Below are positions 1 to 8,582 of a stretch of DNA of 42,303 nt, one piece after another. The stretch covers positions 1 to 42,303 of the forward strand of contig JBGAQP010000027.1 in assembly GCA_044220635.1 (NCBI GenBank), read 5' to 3'. Each line of letters starts with the position of its first letter. Position 1 is the first letter of the stretch. This stretch comes from JBGAQP01 sp044220635 (lineage in GTDB: Bacteria > Pseudomonadota > Gammaproteobacteria > Burkholderiales > Usitatibacteraceae). The notes beneath the pieces are model-generated. The model saw only the letters and a list, made by a program, of their open reading frames with translations. It was not told the origin of the DNA and did not search any database. The position numbers were made by a program, and so were the translations under genes.

Positions 1-1
1 G

Positions 2-31
2 CTCGCCTACGTTCGCTCCGCCGGCCTGTAG
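2..31 (+). CDS. C-terminal tail of an upstream gene (partial)
   Basis: Frame 2 reads LAYVRSAGL and then a TAG stop at 29-31, so the last nine codons of a plus-strand gene probably enter the window here. The tail is too short to identify. Peroxiredoxins of the Bcp type often end in a similar AYVRS-like helix and can lie upstream of phoH-like genes in betaproteobacteria, but that is only a guess from context. The downstream PhoH-family gene follows in the same direction about 110 nt later. Confidence 0.35.
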   Translation, partial: LAYVRSAGL

Positions 32-143
32 CCCCCTTCCCCACCCACCCCGCGACCTGATGCCAAACGACACGCTGAGAGACTCCCCGCGCCATCACGG
101 GGAGGAGTCGTCCCCGCTCGCCTCGGAATCCGTGGAGGGCCCC

Positions 144-1571
144 ATGCATCGCAAGAAGGAATCCGGATCCCGGGCGTCGCGCACGGCGGCCTCGGTCAAG
201 CTCTTCGTGCTCGACACCAACGTGCTCATGCACGACCCCACGAGCCTCTTCCGGTTCGAGGAGCACGACATCTACCTGCCGATGGTCACGCTCGAGGAGC
301 TCGACGACAACAAGAAGGGCATGAGCGAGGTCGCCCGCAATGCCCGCCAGGCGAGCCGGTTCCTCGACGACATCGTCTCCCACGGCGAGGGCGACATCGA
401 GTCGGGCTTCTCGCTGAAGGGCCGCAACACCGGGGAGGCCACGGGGCGTCTCTTCCTGCAGACCCACGCCGTGCAGGCGGAGATCCCGGAATCGGTCGCC
501 TCGCAGAAGGCCGACAACGTGATCCTCGCCGTCGCGGTGCACCTGCAGAGGAAGCTCGCGAAGCGCGACGTCGTGCTGGTGTCCAAGGACATCAACATGC
601 GCATCAAGGCGCATGCGATCGGGGTCGCCGCGGAGGACTACTTCAACGACAAGGTCCTCGAGGACACCGACCTCCTCTACACCGGGATGCTGGCGCTGCC
701 CGAGGACTTCTGGGACCGCCACGGCAAGGACGTCGAGAGCTGGCAGGAGCACGGCCGCACGCTCTACCGGGTCAAGGGGCCGCTGTGCCCCTCGCTCCTC
801 GTCAACCAGTTCGTGTTCCACGAGGGCGACCGCCCCTTCTACGCGATCGTGAAGGAGGTGCGCGGCAGGACCGCGGTCCTGCAGACGCTTCGCGACTACA
901 CGCACCACAAGAACAACGTCTGGGGCATCACCGCGAGGAACCGCGAGCAGAACTTCGCCCTGAACCTCCTGATGGACCCGGAGATCGACTTCATCACGCT
1001 GCTGGGCCAGGCGGGCACCGGGAAGACGCTTCTCACCCTCGCGTCAGGCCTCATGCAGACGCTCGAGTACAAGGTCTACAGCGAGATCATCATGACGCGG
1101 GTCACGGTGCCCGTGGGCGAGGACATCGGGTTCCTGCCCGGCACCGAGGAGGAGAAGATGACGCCGTGGATGGGCGCGCTCGAGGACAACCTCGACGTGC
1201 TCATGAAGACCGACGACGAGGCGGGCGACTGGGGGCGCGCAGCGACGGCGGACCTCATCCGCAGCCGCATCAAGGTGAAGAGCCTCAACTTCATGCGCGG
1301 GCGGACCTTCATCAACAAGTACCTCATCATCGACGAGGCGCAGAACCTCACGCCCAAGCAGATGAAGACGCTCATCACCCGCGCGGGCCCCGGGACCAAG
1401 GTGGTGTGCCTGGGCAACATCGCGCAGATCGACACGCCCTACCTCACCGAGGGCTCCTCGGGCCTCACCTACGTGGTGGACCGCTTCAAGGGCTGGGTGC
1501 ACGGCGGGCACATGACGCTCACGCGCGGGGAGCGCTCGCGGCTCGCGGACCACGCGGCCGAAGTCCTCTGA
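144..1571 (+). CDS. PIN domain-PhoH ATPase fusion (PhoH2-type)
   Basis: A 475-residue protein with an N-terminal PIN ribonuclease domain (LFVLDTNVLMHDP, first acidic residue D24) and a C-terminal PhoH P-loop ATPase. Walker A is GQAGTGKT at about 288-295, and a DEAQN Walker B follows in the second half. PIN-PhoH proteins are known as RNA helicase/ribonucleases of toxin-like origin; here the pair is one polypeptide, as is usual in proteobacteria. I chose ATG 144 because GGAGGG lies four bases upstream (134-139) and the PIN domain starts soon after. An in-frame ATG at 60 would add 28 residues of low-complexity sequence and has no ribosome binding site. It is convergent with the threonine aldolase gene, nine bases apart. 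Cytoplasmic. Confidence 0.93.
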   Translation: MHRKKESGSRASRTAASVKLFVLDTNVLMHDPTSLFRFEEHDIYLPMVTLEELDDNKKGMSEVARNARQASRFLDDIVSHGEGDIESGFSLKGRNTGEATGRLFLQTHAVQAEIPESVASQKADNVILAVAVHLQRKLAKRDVVLVSKDINMRIKAHAIGVAAEDYFNDKVLEDTDLLYTGMLALPEDFWDRHGKDVESWQEHGRTLYRVKGPLCPSLLVNQFVFHEGDRPFYAIVKEVRGRTAVLQTLRDYTHHKNNVWGITARNREQNFALNLLMDPEIDFITLLGQAGTGKTLLTLASGLMQTLEYKVYSEIIMTRVTVPVGEDIGFLPGTEEEKMTPWMGALEDNLDVLMKTDDEAGDWGRAATADLIRSRIKVKSLNFMRGRTFINKYLIIDEAQNLTPKQMKTLITRAGPGTKVVCLGNIAQIDTPYLTEGSSGLTYVVDRFKGWVHGGHMTLTRGERSRLADHAAEVL

Positions 1572-1580
1572 GGGGCCGGT

Positions 1581-2603
1581 TCAGTCCGCCGCGGCCTGGC
1601 GCCTGAAGAACGCCGCAAAGGCCGCGATCGCGGCGTCGATGCCCGCGGCGTCGACATCCAGGTGCGTGACGAGCCGCATGCGCGGCGAGGCGATGGCCAC
1701 CACGCCGCTTCGCTTCAGGTGCTCCTGGAGCGCGGCGCTGGCATCGCCCGGGACTTTCGCGAACACCATGTTGGTCTGCACGGGCTCGACCTCGAGGCCG
1801 AGGGCCGCGAGCCCTTGCGCGAGGCGCTCGGCGTTGCCGTGGTCCTCGGCGAGGCGCTCGACGTTGTGCTCGAGCGCGTACAGGCCCGCGGCGGCGAGGA
1901 TTCCGACCTGGCGCATCGTCCCGCCGAGCATCTTGCGGATGCGCCGCGCCCGCTCGATGAAGTCGCGCCGGCCCAAGAGCACCGTGCCCGCAGGGGTCCC
2001 CAACCCCTTCGACAGGCACACGGAGACGCTGTCGAAGCCCTCGCAGAGCGTGGCGACCGGCGTGCCGAGCTTCACCGCCGCGTTGAAGATGCGGGCCCCG
2101 TCGAGGTGCGTCGAAAGCCCCCGGCGGCGTGCGAGCGCGACGGCCTCGGAGAGGTAGGCGCGCGCGAGCACCTTTCCGCCGATCGTGTTCTCGAGCGCGA
2201 GCAGCCGCGTGATCGCGAAGTGCGGGTCGTCGGGCTTGATCGCCGCCTCGACCTCCGCGAGGTCGAGGGTGCCGTCGGGACGGTTGGCGAGGGGCTGGGG
2301 CTGGATGGAGCCCAGGACCGCGGCGCCGCCCGCCTCGTAGCGGTAGGTATGCGCCTCCTGCCCGACGATCACCTCCTCGCCACGCTGGCAATGCGCCATG
2401 AGCGCGGCGCAGTTCGACTGGGTCCCCGACGGGAAGAACAGGCCCGCTTCCATCCCGAAGCGGCGCGCGGCCGCTTCCTGGAGCGTGTTGACCGTGGGAT
2501 CGTCGCCGAAGACGTCGTCGCCCACCACGGCGCGGGCCATCGCCTCGCGCATGGCAGGGGACGGACGGGTCACGGTGTCGCTGCGAAGATCGACGGCTTC
2601 CAT
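1581..2603 (-). CDS. ltaE: Low-specificity L-threonine aldolase
   Basis: A 340-residue fold-type I PLP enzyme that splits L-threonine or L-allo-threonine into glycine and acetaldehyde. The N-terminus VDLRSDTVTRPSPAMREAM is typical of the family. HLDGAR (166-171) supplies the aspartate that holds the PLP ring nitrogen, and K199 in SVCLSKGLG is the expected Schiff-base lysine, matching the family's length and position. ATG start at 2603. It is transcribed alone, divergent from the small secreted-protein gene at 2656 with only 52 nt between the two starts, and convergent with the PhoH-type gene. Cytoplasmic; nothing abnormal is seen. Confidence 0.93.
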   Translation of the reverse strand: MEAVDLRSDTVTRPSPAMREAMARAVVGDDVFGDDPTVNTLQEAAARRFGMEAGLFFPSGTQSNCAALMAHCQRGEEVIVGQEAHTYRYEAGGAAVLGSIQPQPLANRPDGTLDLAEVEAAIKPDDPHFAITRLLALENTIGGKVLARAYLSEAVALARRRGLSTHLDGARIFNAAVKLGTPVATLCEGFDSVSVCLSKGLGTPAGTVLLGRRDFIERARRIRKMLGGTMRQVGILAAAGLYALEHNVERLAEDHGNAERLAQGLAALGLEVEPVQTNMVFAKVPGDASAALQEHLKRSGVVAIASPRMRLVTHLDVDAAGIDAAIAAFAAFFRRQAAAD

Positions 2604-2613
2604 GGGGGCATAC

Positions 2614-2619
2614 TACAAT
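2614..2619 (+). promoter_or_regulatory. Possible -10 box for the small secreted protein gene
   Basis: TACAAT lies 36 nt before the TTG start at 2656, in the 52-nt gap between two divergent starts. It stands out as an AT-rich hexamer in very GC-rich DNA. No convincing -35 element is seen about 17 nt upstream, so this is weak. Confidence 0.3.
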
Positions 2620-2655
2620 TTCCGCCCGCCACGTGAACGACAAAGGGAGACAAAC

Positions 2656-3102
2656 TTGAAGAGCCGTTCGATCCTCGCGATCGCCGTGATCGTCGCCTGC
2701 ACCGCGGTCCACGCCGACTACGACGCCAAGCTCGAGGCCGAAGAGGCCGCGAAGCGCAAGGCCGCCGCGGCGGAGCAGGCCAGGCGCAACGCCGCCGCCC
2801 AGGCGCAGAAGGCCGCCGCCGAGCAGAAGATGATGCGCGGCGCCCTGGGCAAGGAGGCCCAGGGCAAGTCCGACGCCGAGGTGAAGAAGCTCTACGACGC
2901 GAAGATGGGCGGGTACATGGACCAGGCGAAGAAGGCCCAGGCCGGCGCGCCGGCGCCGGTTCCCAAGGGCGACATGGCCAAGGCCGATGCGCAGATGAAG
3001 GGCATGACGGGCAAGTCCATGCAGGACATCCAGAGGATGTCGCCCGCCGAGCAGGAGGCCTTCGCCAAGCAGATGGAGAAGCAGTACGGCGGCGCGAAGT
3101 AG
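2656..3102 (+). CDS. Small secreted Ala/Lys/Glu-rich protein, unknown function
   Basis: A 148-residue protein starting at TTG 2656, preceded by a strong AAAGGGAG ribosome binding site (2642-2649). The frame is open further upstream, but that part runs through the start of ltaE on the other strand and lacks a signal sequence. The first 21 residues (LKSRSILAIAVIVACTAVHA) look like a Sec signal peptide with an AxA-type cleavage site. The mature part is rich in Ala, Lys, Glu and Gln, with a long charged helix (about 25-60) and later segments such as KLYDAKMGGYMDQAKKAQ. It is probably periplasmic, helical and soluble. I do not recognise a family. It is convergent with korB, three bases apart. Confidence 0.75.
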   Translation: MKSRSILAIAVIVACTAVHADYDAKLEAEEAAKRKAAAAEQARRNAAAQAQKAAAEQKMMRGALGKEAQGKSDAEVKKLYDAKMGGYMDQAKKAQAGAPAPVPKGDMAKADAQMKGMTGKSMQDIQRMSPAEQEAFAKQMEKQYGGAK

Positions 3103-3105
3103 CGC

Positions 3106-4161
3106 CTAACGCAGGCCCTGGTTGAACTTCTCGAGGACCGCGGAGCCCGGGCAGAGCTCGCGCTCGCCCAGGGTGTTGAGGGGCGCGGCCACGGTGCCCA
3201 GCGCCTCGTGGAGGTCCCTCGCCCCGGCCTCGATGTAGAGCAGGCCCGTGGCGATCTCCCCGGCGGCGTAGCGCGACTGCACGTGGTTCATCGCCGCGAT
3301 CCGGTCCGTGGGGTCGTAGTCCTCGGCGAGCTTGCGGAGCCGCAGCACCGAGCCGTCGTGCTGCCTCACCTCCTGGAGCGAGCCCGGGGGGTATTCCGCG
3401 GTGATCTCGCGATGGACCGTGATGACGTCGAGGGCGTTCACCGCCTCGTTGTGGTGGCGCACGTAGTCGTAGCTGCGCGTCGACCCCTCGTGGTTGTTGA
3501 ACGCGACGCACGGCGAGATCACGTCGATCATCGCCGCGCCCGGGTGCAGCAGCGCGCCCTTGACGAGCGGCACGAGCTGGGCCTTGTCGCCCGAGAAGCT
3601 GCGCGCGACGTAGGTCGCCCCCAGCTGCAGGGCGAGCAGCGCGAGGTCGATCCCCTCGTCGGTGTTCACCGCACCGCGCTTGGACTTCGAGCCGCGGTCG
3701 GCAGTGGCCGAGAACTGCCCCTTGGTGAGGCCGTAGACGCCGTTGTTCTCGACGATGTAGGTCATGTTCACGCCGCGGCGCATGACGTGCGCGAACTGCC
3801 CGACGCCGATCGAGGCGGAGTCCCCGTCGCCGGAGATGCCGAGGTAGATGAGGTCGCGGTTCGCGAGGTTCGCGCCGGTGAGCACCGAGGGCATGCGCCC
3901 GTGCACGCTGTTGAATCCGTGGGCGCCTTCGAGGAAGTAGGTCGGGGTCTTCGACGAGCAGCCGATGCCCGAGAGCTTGGCCACGCGGTGGGGCTGGATC
4001 GCGAGCTCGAAGCAGGCCTGGATGATCGCCGCACTGATGGAATCGTGCCCGCAGCCCGCGCACAGCGTCGAGATCGGGCCCTCGTAGTCGCGCCGCGTGA
4101 GGCCGATCGCGTTCCGGGGCAGGTCGGGATGGTGGAGCCGGGGCTTGGCGAGGTAGGTCAT
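3106..4161 (-). CDS. korB: 2-oxoacid:ferredoxin oxidoreductase, beta subunit (KorB-type)
   Basis: A 351-residue thiamine diphosphate-binding subunit. LCAGCGHDS near residue 35 and GIGCSSKTPTYF near 65 carry cysteines expected to ligate a [4Fe-4S] cluster, and SPCVAFNNHEGSTRSY near 200 supplies the further cysteine of two-subunit enzymes. GDGDSASIGVGQ followed by ENNGVYGLTKGQ is the TPP/Mg motif. The enzyme oxidatively decarboxylates a 2-oxoacid with CoA and passes electrons to ferredoxin; close resemblance to KorB favours 2-oxoglutarate, though pyruvate or branched-chain oxoacids cannot be excluded. It begins one base after korA ends and is the last gene of a 13-gene minus-strand run. No separate ferredoxin-type delta subunit lies beside it. 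Confidence 0.92.
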   Translation of the reverse strand: MTYLAKPRLHHPDLPRNAIGLTRRDYEGPISTLCAGCGHDSISAAIIQACFELAIQPHRVAKLSGIGCSSKTPTYFLEGAHGFNSVHGRMPSVLTGANLANRDLIYLGISGDGDSASIGVGQFAHVMRRGVNMTYIVENNGVYGLTKGQFSATADRGSKSKRGAVNTDEGIDLALLALQLGATYVARSFSGDKAQLVPLVKGALLHPGAAMIDVISPCVAFNNHEGSTRSYDYVRHHNEAVNALDVITVHREITAEYPPGSLQEVRQHDGSVLRLRKLAEDYDPTDRIAAMNHVQSRYAAGEIATGLLYIEAGARDLHEALGTVAAPLNTLGERELCPGSAVLEKFNQGLR

Positions 4162-4162
4162 C

Positions 4163-6010
4163 TCACTCTCCGCTCGCGAGGTTGCGCGCGAGCGGGGTCA
4201 CGCGCAGGTTCGTCAGCCGGCTCTCGATCTCCAGGCGGATGGCGCGCGCCGTGACCGGCGTGCCGTCGTAGTGGAGCACCGGGATGAGCTTCGCGGGGTC
4301 GAGGTCCGCCTCGGCCACGAGGAGCGTGCGCAGCTGCGCGTCGCGGTTCTGCTCCACGACGAACACCTGGTCGTGGGCGCGCACGAACTCGGCGACGGCC
4401 TCCGCGAACGGGAACGAGCGGATGCGCAGCGCGTCGACGTGGATGCCCTTCGCCGCGAGCTCCACGAGCGTCTCGTCCATCGCCGGGGCGGTCGAGCCGT
4501 AGTAGATCACGCCGTGGCGCGCGGGGCGCTCGGCGCGGCGCAGGACGGGCGCGGGCACCAGGGCCTTGGCCGTCTCGAACTTCTTGAGCAGGCGCTGCAT
4601 GTTGTCGACGTAGGCGCTGCCCTCTTCCGTATAGCGGGCGTAGCGGTCGCGGCTCGTGCCGCGGGTGAAGAAGGAGCCGCGCTTCGGGTGCGTCCCGGGG
4701 TAGGTGCGGTAGGTGATCCCGTCGGCGTCGAGGTCGAGGTAGCGGCCGAAGCGCGTGCCCGCCTCGAGCTGGTCGTGGTCGAGGACCTTCCCGCGGTCGT
4801 AGCGCCGGGCGTCGTCCCAGGCGAGCGGCTCGCACAGGCGCTCGTTCATGCCGATGTCGAGGTCGAGCATCACGAAGACCGGCGACTGCAGCCGGTCCGC
4901 GAGGTCGAGCGCGAGCGCCGAGAACTCGAAGGCCTCGCGGGGATCCTCGGGGAAGAGCAGCACGTGCTTCGTGTCGCCGTGGGAGGCATACGCGCAGCAC
5001 AGAACGTCCGCCTGCTGCGTGCGCGTGGGCATGCCCGTCGAGGGCCCGGCGCGCTGCACGTTGATGATCACGGCCGGGATCTCGGCGAAGTACGCGAGGC
5101 CGATGAACTCCTGCATCAGCGAGACCCCGGGGCCCGAGGTGCAGGTGAAGGCGCGCGCGCCGTTCCACGCCGCGCCGATCACCATGCCGATCGAGGCGAG
5201 CTCGTCCTCGGCCTGCACGACGGCGTAGCGCGCCTTGCCGGAGTCGGGGTCCGTGCGCAGCTTCCGGCAGTGCCGGGCGAAGGCCTCGGCGAGCGAGGAC
5301 GAGGGCGTGATCGGATACCAGGCGCACACCGTCGCCCCGCCGTACACGGCGCCCAGCGCCGCGGCGTTGTTGCCCTCGAGGAAGACGCGCTCGCCCACGC
5401 GGTCCGAGCGCCGGACCTGCAGGCCGAGGGGGCACGGCAGGTGGCTGCGCGCGTACTCGATGCCGAGCCGCAGGGCCTTCACGTTGGAGTCGAGGAGCTT
5501 CTCCTTGCCGCGGTATTGCTCGCCGATCAGGCGCTCCACCTCGTCCGCGTCGATGCCGAGCATCGCGGCGAGCGCTCCCACGTAGATGATGTTCTTGAAC
5601 AGCTGGCGCTGGCGGGGGTCGGTGTAGGTCGCGTTGCAGATCTCGGTGAGCGGCATCCCGATCACGTGGATGCCCTCGCGGAACTTCGAGGCGGGCAGCG
5701 CGCGCGTCGAGTCGTAGAAGAGGTAGCCCCCCGGCTCGATCTCGGCGAGGTCCTTGTCCCAGGTCTGGGGATTCATGGCGACCATGAGGTCCACGCCGCC
5801 GCGGCGCCCGAGCCAGCCCGACTCGCTCACGCGCACCTCGTACCAGGTGGGCAGTCCCTGGATGTTCGACGGGAAGATGTTGCGCGGGCTCACCGGCACG
5901 CCCATGCGCAGGATCGACTTCGCGAAGAGCGTGTTGGCCGAGGCCGAGCCCGAGCCGTTCACGTTGGCGAACTTGACGACGAAATCGTTGACCGCTTCCA
6001 GCGCTTTCAT
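4163..6010 (-). CDS. korA: 2-oxoacid:ferredoxin oxidoreductase, fused gamma-alpha subunit (KorA-type)
   Basis: A 615-residue protein. Residues 1-190 form the gamma domain (FANVNGSGSASANTLFAKS near the start, then LMVAMNPQTWDKDL). From about 205 follows the alpha/pyrimidine-binding domain, with YGGATVCAWYPITPSSSLAE and EDELASIGMVIGAAWNGARA, then the CoA-contacting and C-terminal domains. This gamma-alpha fusion pairs with a small beta subunit and is usual for KorAB. ATG 6010 has GGAGGAAGGG immediately upstream, one of the strongest ribosome binding sites in the region. It follows cheB by 27 nt and precedes korB by one base, so it looks co-transcribed with the chemotaxis genes. Cytoplasmic. Confidence 0.93.
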   Translation of the reverse strand: MKALEAVNDFVVKFANVNGSGSASANTLFAKSILRMGVPVSPRNIFPSNIQGLPTWYEVRVSESGWLGRRGGVDLMVAMNPQTWDKDLAEIEPGGYLFYDSTRALPASKFREGIHVIGMPLTEICNATYTDPRQRQLFKNIIYVGALAAMLGIDADEVERLIGEQYRGKEKLLDSNVKALRLGIEYARSHLPCPLGLQVRRSDRVGERVFLEGNNAAALGAVYGGATVCAWYPITPSSSLAEAFARHCRKLRTDPDSGKARYAVVQAEDELASIGMVIGAAWNGARAFTCTSGPGVSLMQEFIGLAYFAEIPAVIINVQRAGPSTGMPTRTQQADVLCCAYASHGDTKHVLLFPEDPREAFEFSALALDLADRLQSPVFVMLDLDIGMNERLCEPLAWDDARRYDRGKVLDHDQLEAGTRFGRYLDLDADGITYRTYPGTHPKRGSFFTRGTSRDRYARYTEEGSAYVDNMQRLLKKFETAKALVPAPVLRRAERPARHGVIYYGSTAPAMDETLVELAAKGIHVDALRIRSFPFAEAVAEFVRAHDQVFVVEQNRDAQLRTLLVAEADLDPAKLIPVLHYDGTPVTARAIRLEIESRLTNLRVTPLARNLASGE

Positions 6011-6037
6011 CCCTTCCTCCGAGGCGCCATTCTCGCC

Positions 6038-7063
6038 TTATCGACGCAGGGCGTCCACCACGCGCCGGGCGATGCCTTCCACGTTGTCCACGGCCCCGGC
6101 GTGCCCCGCCTCGATCGCCGCCCGGGGCATGCCGAAGACCACGCAGCTCGCCCGGTCCTGCGCGAAGGTGGCCGCCCCGGCCCGCGCGAGTGCCCCGAGG
6201 CCCTCGGCCCCGTCGCGCCCCATCCCGGTGAGGATCACCCCGGCGGCCTTGGCCCCCGCGGCCCGGGCCGCCGAGTGGAAGAGCACGTCCACCGAGGGGC
6301 GGTGCCGGTTCACCGGCGCCTCGCGGTCGATCCGCGCGACGTAGCCCGCCGCAGCCGCCTCCACGCGCAGGTGCCGGTCGCCGGGCGCCACGTAGGCGTG
6401 GCCCGCAAGCAGCGGTTCGCCCTCCTCGGCCTCGGTCACCTTGAGAGCGCAGTGCTCGTCGAGGCGCCGCGCGAACATCCGCGTGAACATCTCCGGCATG
6501 TGCTGCACGATCGCCACCGGCGGCGCGTTGGCCGGAAGACGCGCGAGGAACTCGCGGATCGCCTCGGTCGCGCCGGTCGAGCCGCCCACGGCCACGAGGC
6601 TTCCGGGGCGGAACGCGGCGGCGTGAGCCGTCGTCCCGCCGGCGGTCTCCCCGAACGGGCGCGGCTCCGCCGCCGCGGCCCCGCGCAGCTTCTCGGCGAG
6701 CTCCGCGCCGAAGCGCTCGACCTCGGCCGGATCGTCGCCGCGCGGCTTCGCGACGAAATCGACCGCCCCGAGCTCCAGGGCGCGCAGCGTGACCTCGGCG
6801 TTCGCCTCGGTGAGCGCGGAGACCATCACCACGGGCATCGGCCGCAGCCGCATGAGCCGCTCGAGGAAGGTGATCCCGTCCATGCGCGGCATCTCGACGT
6901 CGAGCGTGATCGCATCGGGGCGCAGGGCCTTGATCTTCTCGCGCGCGTCGATCGGGTCCGCGGCGATGCCCGCGACCTTCAGGTCGTCGTGCGCGCCGAT
7001 CAGCGCCGCGAGCAGGCGCTGCATGAGCGGCGAGTCCTCGACGATCAGCACCCGGGTCGCCAC
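6038..7063 (-). CDS. cheB: Chemotaxis protein-glutamate methylesterase/deamidase CheB
   Basis: A 341-residue response regulator-methylesterase. The receiver domain (1-125) has the acidic pair E9/D10 and phosphorylation site D55 in ITLDVEMPRMDG. A short linker leads to the alpha/beta hydrolase domain with catalytic residues Ser in AVGGSTGATEAI, His in VQHMPEMFTR and Asp in TGMGRDGAEG. It demethylates and deamidates receptors when phosphorylated by CheA. The start is GTG at 7063, giving VATRVLIVEDS. It lies nine bases after cheD and 27 before korA. All catalytic residues are intact. Confidence 0.95.
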   Translation of the reverse strand: MATRVLIVEDSPLMQRLLAALIGAHDDLKVAGIAADPIDAREKIKALRPDAITLDVEMPRMDGITFLERLMRLRPMPVVMVSALTEANAEVTLRALELGAVDFVAKPRGDDPAEVERFGAELAEKLRGAAAAEPRPFGETAGGTTAHAAAFRPGSLVAVGGSTGATEAIREFLARLPANAPPVAIVQHMPEMFTRMFARRLDEHCALKVTEAEEGEPLLAGHAYVAPGDRHLRVEAAAAGYVARIDREAPVNRHRPSVDVLFHSAARAAGAKAAGVILTGMGRDGAEGLGALARAGAATFAQDRASCVVFGMPRAAIEAGHAGAVDNVEGIARRVVDALRR

Positions 7064-7072
7064 GCGCGCGCC

Positions 7073-7705
7073 CTAGACGAAGAGGTCCGCGGAGCCCGAG
7101 GACGCGATCCGCTCGAGGCGCTCGGCGTAGTCGCGCTCGCGCACGATGAGCGTGTCGTTGCGCAGCGACTTCAGGCGCTTGACGAGGACGCGCCCCGTGC
7201 GCGGGAAGAAGTACACCTTGCTCGCCTCGCCCCGCCCGAGGTCGCGCGCGACGACCGGGATCTTCTCGCGCTCGAGGTACTCGACGGCGAAGCGCGCGTT
7301 GCGGCTGCCGATGTCCGACATGCCCGGGACGATCCGCCCCGCCCCGAAGAGCTTCGCCTCGAGGCGGTCGCGCCGCGCACCCAGCGCGAGAAGGTGGTTG
7401 ACGAGCACTTCCATCGCGTAGGCGCCGTAGCGGGCCGACTCCGAAACCGGCCCTTCGGCCTCGGCCTCGCGGTGCGGCAGCATGAAGTGGTTCATGCCGC
7501 CCACGCGGGAGTCGGGGTCGCGAAGGCAGGCGGAGACGCAGGAGCCGAGCACGGTGACGATCAGCATGTCGCGCTGCGTCGCGTAGACCTCGCCCGGGCC
7601 GATCTTGGCCGCGGGCAGGCCGAACTGGCGGTCGATGTAGTGGGCGGGGCGCGAGACGCCGCTCGAGGCGTCGCGTCCCTCGCCGGCGGCGGCGCGCTCA
7701 GCCAC
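7073..7705 (-). CDS. cheD: Chemoreceptor glutamine deamidase CheD
   Basis: A 210-residue protein with the CheD catalytic elements: Cys56 in LGSCVSACLRD and His73 in GGMNHFMLP. The family deamidates receptor glutamines and in some bacteria cooperates with CheC/CheY in adaptation. No cheC or cheZ is seen here. The start is GTG at 7705, overlapping the end of cheR by eight bases, which points to translational coupling. Length is normal for the family plus a short N-terminal extension. Confidence 0.93.
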   Translation of the reverse strand: MAERAAAGEGRDASSGVSRPAHYIDRQFGLPAAKIGPGEVYATQRDMLIVTVLGSCVSACLRDPDSRVGGMNHFMLPHREAEAEGPVSESARYGAYAMEVLVNHLLALGARRDRLEAKLFGAGRIVPGMSDIGSRNARFAVEYLEREKIPVVARDLGRGEASKVYFFPRTGRVLVKRLKSLRNDTLIVRERDYAERLERIASSGSADLFV

Positions 7706-8576
7706 GGGCCCGGGCTCCCGCCGGCCCGGCGCGCCGGTAGACGGTCCGCCCGCAGGGCGCGAGCAGGTCGGAGGCGTGCAGGAGGCTCTCGGAATGCCCG
7801 GCGAAATAGAGCCCCTCGGGGGCGAGGCGCGCCACGAGCCGCTCGAGCACGGCGCGCTGCGTGGGCTTGTCGAAGTAGATGAGGACGTTGCGGCAGAAGA
7901 TCGCGTCGAAGCTGCCCTCGATCTCCCACCCGGTCTCGCGCAGGTTGAGCCAGCGGAAATCCACCAGCGCGCGCACCTCGGGGCGCACGCGGACCTGGCC
8001 CTCGCGCGCGCCCTTCCCCTTGAGGAAGAAGCGCTTGAGGCGCCCGGGCTCGACGCTCGCGACCCGCTCGAGTGCGTACACCCCCTCGCGCGCCTTCTCG
8101 AGCACCGCGGTATCGAGGTCGGTCGCGAGGATGCGCACCGGGGGCTCGAGGCTCGCGAATGCCTCGCACAGGGCGACCGCGATGGAGTAAGGCTCCTCTC
8201 CCGTCGCCGCGGCCGCGCTCCAGACCTGGAGGGGCCGGCGCCCCGAGCGCCGCGCGTGCTCCGCGAGGACCGGGAAGTGGTGCGCTTCGCGGAAGAACTC
8301 GGTCTGGTTCGTCGTGAGCGCGTTCACGAAGTGTTCCCACTCGGGGTGCGAGGGATCGTCGAGCCGCGCGAGATAGGGCGCGAAGGCCTCGAGGCCCAGG
8401 CTGCGAAGGCGCCGCGCGAGGCGGCAATAGACCATCTCGGTCTTGCCCTCGGCGAGCGCGATGCCCGCGCGCTCGTGGATCAGGCGCCGCGCGTGCTCGA
8501 AGTCCTGGCGTGTGTAGGCGAACTCCCGCGGCTCCGTCGTCGGAGGCGCCGCTCGGGGCGTGCGCTCGGCGCGCAT
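7698..8576 (-). CDS. cheR: Chemoreceptor methyltransferase CheR
   Basis: A 292-residue SAM-dependent methyltransferase that methylates receptor glutamates. An N-terminal helical domain (FAYTRQDFEHARRLIHERAG) is followed by the SAM-binding domain with WSAAAATGEEPYSIAVAL and FDAIFCRNVLIYFDKPTQ. Both motifs match the family closely. It begins six bases after the upstream receptor gene and overlaps cheD. A receptor in the same operon (11061-12344) ends in a CheR-docking-type pentapeptide. Cytoplasmic. Confidence 0.95.
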   Translation of the reverse strand: MRAERTPRAAPPTTEPREFAYTRQDFEHARRLIHERAGIALAEGKTEMVYCRLARRLRSLGLEAFAPYLARLDDPSHPEWEHFVNALTTNQTEFFREAHHFPVLAEHARRSGRRPLQVWSAAAATGEEPYSIAVALCEAFASLEPPVRILATDLDTAVLEKAREGVYALERVASVEPGRLKRFFLKGKGAREGQVRVRPEVRALVDFRWLNLRETGWEIEGSFDAIFCRNVLIYFDKPTQRAVLERLVARLAPEGLYFAGHSESLLHASDLLAPCGRTVYRRAGPAGARARG

Positions 8577-8582
8577 CGCGCC

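Noticed and set aside
60..143. Upstream ATG at 60 as the start of the PIN-PhoH gene
   Set aside because: It has no ribosome binding site, and the added 28 residues are not domain-like. ATG 144 has GGAGGG in front.
2398..2655. N-terminal extension of the small secreted protein to 2398
   Set aside because: It would overlap the start of ltaE by 200 nt and bury the signal peptide. TTG 2656 has a strong ribosome binding site.
4271..7882. A 1203-codon open frame on the plus strand
   Set aside because: It is antisense to korA, cheB and cheD, is rich in Arg, Ala, His and Val, and has no domain. Long antisense frames are expected in DNA of this GC content.
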